Assembly (NCBI RefSeq): GCF_000763375.1
Contig: NZ_JPSY01000001.1
Coordinates: 1,922,001 to 1,986,000 of the forward strand
Direction: 5' to 3'
DNA: 64,000 nt
Source of the DNA: Microbacterium profundi
GTDB lineage: Bacteria; Actinomycetota; Actinomycetes; Actinomycetales; Microbacteriaceae
In this document: positions 61,128 to 64,000 of the stretch, piece by piece
How positions within the stretch are numbered: the first letter of the stretch is position 1
Layout: each line of letters starts with the position of its first letter
Notes under the pieces: generated by a model
Told to the model about the DNA's origin: nothing
Seen by the model: only the letters and a program-made list of their open reading frames with translations
The model's database searches: none
Program-made: the position numbers and the translations under genes

Positions 61128-62894
61128 ATGGACGCCGAGATCTTCTATGTGCTTGTCGGTGCAGTCATAGTGGCGGCGATCGCTCGTTGGCGCGGCTGGC
61201 CCGCACCTCTACTCGTCACGGTCGTCGCGCTCGCGGCATCCTTCCTGCCGTTCATACCGGAGATCACGATCGACGGGCACGTGCTGCTCAATCTCGTGCT
61301 GCCTCCGCTGTTGTACTCCGCGGCGCTGGATGTGTCGTTCGTCGGGTTCAAGCGCAGCCTTCCGCAGATTCGCAGGCTCGGGATCTGGCTGGTGCTGCTC
61401 ACCGCGCTCGTTGCCGGCCTCGTCGCCTGGCTCATCTTCCCTGCGCTCACGCTTCCCGGGGCGCTGTTGCTCGGCGCGATCGTCGCGCCTCCGGATGCCG
61501 TGTCCGCTGCCGCCATCGGTCGGAAGCTCGGGCTGCCGCGGCGCGTCATGACGGTGCTCTCGGGGGAGAGCCTCATCAACGACGCCACTTCGCTGACGCT
61601 GTACCGGGTGTTCGCGGCGATCATCGCCGGTGCGACGCTCACGGTGTGGGACGGCATCTGGCAGTTCGTGCTCGCGGTCGTGATCGGCGTCGTCGTAGGC
61701 CTCGTGTTCGGCGTCCTGCTGCACCAGTTGCGCATGCGCGTCGCCGACCCCGTCGTTATCGGCACGTTCGGGCTGCTGGTGCCGTTCGGGGCGTATGCGA
61801 TCGCCGAGCACCTCGGCGGATCGGGCGTGCTGGCCGTCGTCGCGATGGGGCTGTATGTCGGATGCAACGCTCCTCGCACCGACTACACGACCAGGCAGCA
61901 GGAGGCGCCGCTGTGGCTGTCGGCGGATCTTCTGCTGGAGAGTTTCGTGTTCGCCTACATCGGGCTGCAGTTCCGGCGCGTGCTGGAGGATCTCGGCGAT
62001 GAGTCGGTGGTGCGCATCCTGTGGCTCTCCGGCACCGTGCTGCTCGTCGTGCTGGTGGTGCGTCCGCTCTATATCTATCCGGCGCACGCGTTCGCGGTGT
62101 GGATGCAGCGACTACGGCTGAAACGGTGGGAGCGAGCGGTGGCGTCGGGGGAGTGGACGCGCCGCGAGCGACTCGACGATGAGCGACGAGAACGGTTCGC
62201 CGCCAGGCATCCGGATCGGGCGGCGAGACCGCCACGCAGATCGCAGACGGCCGACGAGATCCGTGTCAGGCTGACCGAGCCAGCGCTGGACTGGAAGGAC
62301 AACGCCGTCATCTCGTGGGCTGGCATGCGCGGCGTGGTGACCCTGGCGACGGCGCTGGCCGCAGCGGACATCGCCGCACTTCCCACCGGCCCGTCGCACG
62401 CGATCGTCATCGTGGCGTTCATCGTCACAGTCGGCACCCTGCTGCTGCAGGGGCTCACTCTGCCGTTGCTGATCCGCCGCCTGGGTGTGGCGAGCGACGT
62501 CGATCACGAGGCGGATGTGCGCGCGCTCGCCTCAGTGCGCGCGCGCAGCAAGGAGGCGGGCAAGGCGTTCCTCGCCGAGCAGCGCAAGGTGTGGGAGCAG
62601 AAGTACGGCGAGATCGATCTGCGCACGTTCGACGCCTTCGCGGATCGGATGACCAGAGTCGAGACCGACACCGATCAGGCGCAGGAGGCGGAAGAGGCGG
62701 CTGCTCGTCCCTCGACCGAAGATCTGGTGGCGCTGTCACGAGGCTGGTTGCAGGTGCGGCGCGAAGTGCTCCTGGCGGAGCGCGATGCGGGGAACATCGA
62801 CGAAGAGGTCATGCGGGAGCTGATCACCGCGATGGATGCCGAGGAGTTGGCGCTGGACACGCGAGGGGCGATGCGGCTTCCGGGGCGGGCGTAG
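61128..62894 (+). CDS. CPA1 family Na+/H+ antiporter
   Basis: 588 residues, twelve or so helices in the first 450 and a cytoplasmic tail. Key motifs: LVLPPLLYSAALDVSF, IVAPPDAVSAAAIGRKLGLP, GESLINDATSLTLYRVF (ion-site ND), and SWAGMRGVVTLATALA. The loop RERLDDERRERFAARHPDRA is highly charged, and the C-terminus is helical and acidic/basic. TAACAT 7 nt before ATG 61128 points to a leaderless start. Exports sodium for protons. Confidence 0.93.
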   Translation: MDAEIFYVLVGAVIVAAIARWRGWPAPLLVTVVALAASFLPFIPEITIDGHVLLNLVLPPLLYSAALDVSFVGFKRSLPQIRRLGIWLVLLTALVAGLVAWLIFPALTLPGALLLGAIVAPPDAVSAAAIGRKLGLPRRVMTVLSGESLINDATSLTLYRVFAAIIAGATLTVWDGIWQFVLAVVIGVVVGLVFGVLLHQLRMRVADPVVIGTFGLLVPFGAYAIAEHLGGSGVLAVVAMGLYVGCNAPRTDYTTRQQEAPLWLSADLLLESFVFAYIGLQFRRVLEDLGDESVVRILWLSGTVLLVVLVVRPLYIYPAHAFAVWMQRLRLKRWERAVASGEWTRRERLDDERRERFAARHPDRAARPPRRSQTADEIRVRLTEPALDWKDNAVISWAGMRGVVTLATALAAADIAALPTGPSHAIVIVAFIVTVGTLLLQGLTLPLLIRRLGVASDVDHEADVRALASVRARSKEAGKAFLAEQRKVWEQKYGEIDLRTFDAFADRMTRVETDTDQAQEAEEAAARPSTEDLVALSRGWLQVRREVLLAERDAGNIDEEVMRELITAMDAEELALDTRGAMRLPGRA

Positions 62895-62917
62895 CCTGGC
62901 TTCCGTCCGCCGGACGA

Positions 62918-62984
62918 CGAGACCGATTTTGCGGCACGAGACATACCGTGGGAACGGAAGTCACGTGCCGAAAACTCGGTCTCG
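62918..62984. terminator. 21-bp hairpin, bidirectional terminator-like
   Basis: Arms 62918-62938 and 62964-62984 match at 19 of 21 positions, beginning CGAGACCGA, with a 25-nt loop. It separates convergent antiporter and symporter genes. The same CGAGACCGA(g/t)TTTGCGGC word builds the hairpin at 19969-20035, so it is a repeated genomic element. Confidence 0.75.
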
Positions 62985-62993
62985 CAGGGCGGG

Positions 62994-64000
62994 TCAGCGG
63001 GTGGTGGCGGGCTCGCCTTCCACAGCGTCCTCGTCCGCGGCATCCTCGTCCGCGGCATCCTCGTCCGCGGCATCCTCGTCAGAGTCGTCCGCGAACGGCA
63101 GGCCTTCGCGCGGAGCGTTGTAGAGCTCCTCGTCGAGGATGCCCTCGCGCTTGGCGACGATCGTCGGCACCAGGGCCTGGCCGGCGACGTTGACCGCCGT
63201 GCGTCCCATGTCGATGATCGGGTCGATCGCCAGCAGCAGGCCGACGCCCTCGAGCGGCAGGCCGAGAGTCGACAGCGTCAGCGTGAGCATGACGGTCGCT
63301 CCGGTGGTGCCTGCGGTGGCGGCCGAGCCCAGGACCGAGACGAGCACGATCAGCAGGTACTGGATGAAGTTCAGTTCGATGCCGAAGAACTGTGCGACGA
63401 AGATCGCGGAGATCGCGGGGTAGATGGCCGCGCAGCCGTCCATCTTCGTGGTCGAGCCGAAGGGGACGGCGAAGGACGCGTACGAGGCGGGAACTCCGAG
63501 GTTCCGCTCGGTGACGCGCTCGGTGAGCGGAAGCGTGCCGATCGAGGAGCGGCTGACGAATCCGAGCTGCACAGCGGGCCACACGCCCGTGAAGTACTGC
63601 TTGATCGAGAGGCCGTGGACCCTGACGAGGATCGGGTAGACGACGAAGATCACCAGGGCGAGGCCGATGTAGACGGCGGCGGTGAACCACGCCAGCGAGG
63701 CGAGCTTCTCCCAGCCGTACTTGATCACGGCCGAGCCGATGAGGCCGAAGGTGCCGAGCGGAGCGATGCGGATGATCCACCACACGACGCGTTGGATGAC
63801 CTTGAGCAGCGACTCGGTGAAGGCGAGGAACGGCTCGGCCTTCTTGCCGGCCTTGAGGGCGGCGATGCCGACGACGGCGGCCACGACGATCACCTGAAGG
63901 ATGTTGAAGCTGATGCTGGATTCGACGGTGCCCGCATCCGCGTCGAACTCGGAAGCGATCGCGGACGGCGTCATCAGCCAGCAAGAACGCCGCGAGATCG
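62994..64000 (-). CDS. Dicarboxylate/amino acid:cation symporter (DAACS family), 5' end outside window
   Basis: About 335 C-terminal residues are visible; the frame stays open to the window edge (…CWLMTPSAIASEF). Conserved parts: the Ser-rich SRSSIGTLPLTERV, the binding region PFGSTTKMDGCAAIYP, GTTGATVMLTLTLS, and AIDPIIDMGRTAVNVAGQAL. It imports C4-dicarboxylates or acidic amino acids with Na+ or H+. The last 30 residues are an acidic repeat (EDAAD four times) encoded by four 15-bp units at 63025-63084. Confidence 0.9.
   Translation of the reverse strand, partial: ISRRSCWLMTPSAIASEFDADAGTVESSISFNILQVIVVAAVVGIAALKAGKKAEPFLAFTESLLKVIQRVVWWIIRIAPLGTFGLIGSAVIKYGWEKLASLAWFTAAVYIGLALVIFVVYPILVRVHGLSIKQYFTGVWPAVQLGFVSRSSIGTLPLTERVTERNLGVPASYASFAVPFGSTTKMDGCAAIYPAISAIFVAQFFGIELNFIQYLLIVLVSVLGSAATAGTTGATVMLTLTLSTLGLPLEGVGLLLAIDPIIDMGRTAVNVAGQALVPTIVAKREGILDEELYNAPREGLPFADDSDEDAADEDAADEDAADEDAVEGEPATTR

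Noticed and set aside
1..64000. Prophage, integrative element, restriction system or other defence island
   Set aside because: No integrase, transposase, phage structural, endonuclease or att-like tRNA sequence was recognised; the only related pieces are one orphan methyltransferase and one vapBC pair.

Overview
The window is about 70% G+C chromosomal DNA. Its dense short-spaced operons, frequent GTG starts, many start codons lying 6-7 nt after a TAnnnT -10 box (leaderless transcripts) and abundant 'gcatcc/ggatgc' codon pairs point to an actinobacterium of the Microbacteriaceae, most likely Microbacterium or a close relative. This is inferred from style and protein families, since no rRNA or marker gene is present. 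No tRNA, rRNA, CRISPR array, prophage or insertion sequence was recognised.

Layout. 1-233 is the start of an AI-2E family membrane protein. 315-12271 is an arabinose block: a minus-strand operon of sugar-binding lipoprotein, two ABC permeases and a GH51 arabinofuranosidase, two divergent LacI regulators, and a plus-strand araD-araB-araA-aldose epimerase operon. Each operon has its own perfect LacI-type palindrome. 12335-14499 holds two proteins of unknown function. 14602-19688 is a valine catabolic cluster (mmsA, acyl-CoA dehydrogenase, mmsB, enoyl-CoA hydratase) with a vapBC toxin-antitoxin pair inside it. 20126-26474 holds a MarR regulator, etfBA with a cytochrome b-type membrane protein, a hydrolase, an acetyltransferase and a thioesterase. 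26566-34279 is amino-acid catabolism: putA, then ddaH and rocD, separated by a small XRE regulator/membrane-protein pair under a striking inverted repeat and by an alcohol dehydrogenase.

34492-38203 (minus) carries a BCCT transporter, an MFS exporter and a MarR regulator. 38246-43909 (plus) carries cutC, a monoacylglycerol-lipase-like hydrolase, lipoate ligase, an orphan DNA methyltransferase, mannonate dehydratase and gluconokinase. 44084-49099 is a carboxylesterase diverging from a ROK regulator-ChbG deacetylase-GPH sugar symporter operon. 49288-58371 is mostly Leloir and glucose-phosphate metabolism (galE, galK, galT, a LacI regulator, pgm) plus a nucleobase permease and a decayed gene. 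58455-64000 has prephenate dehydratase, a small unknown protein, an LLM oxidoreductase, a Na+/H+ antiporter and a truncated dicarboxylate symporter.

Together the genes describe a plant-polymer and amino-acid scavenger: arabinan breakdown and arabinose entry to the pentose phosphate pathway, uronate/gluconate and galactose use, and valine, proline and arginine-derivative catabolism with electrons passed through ETF.

The most unusual layer is repeat DNA. A 19-bp dyad element (CCCTTCGACAGGCTCAGGG) sits inside six reading frames without breaking them. A second family (GTTGAGCGAGCGnAGCGAGnCGAAACG) fills several intergenic gaps, forms a six-copy 28-bp tandem array, and has also entered the cytochrome b gene. 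I found no convincing wholly new defence or mobile system. The best leads are the palindrome-controlled XRE/membrane pair and the ETF-linked cytochrome with a tripled peptide motif.
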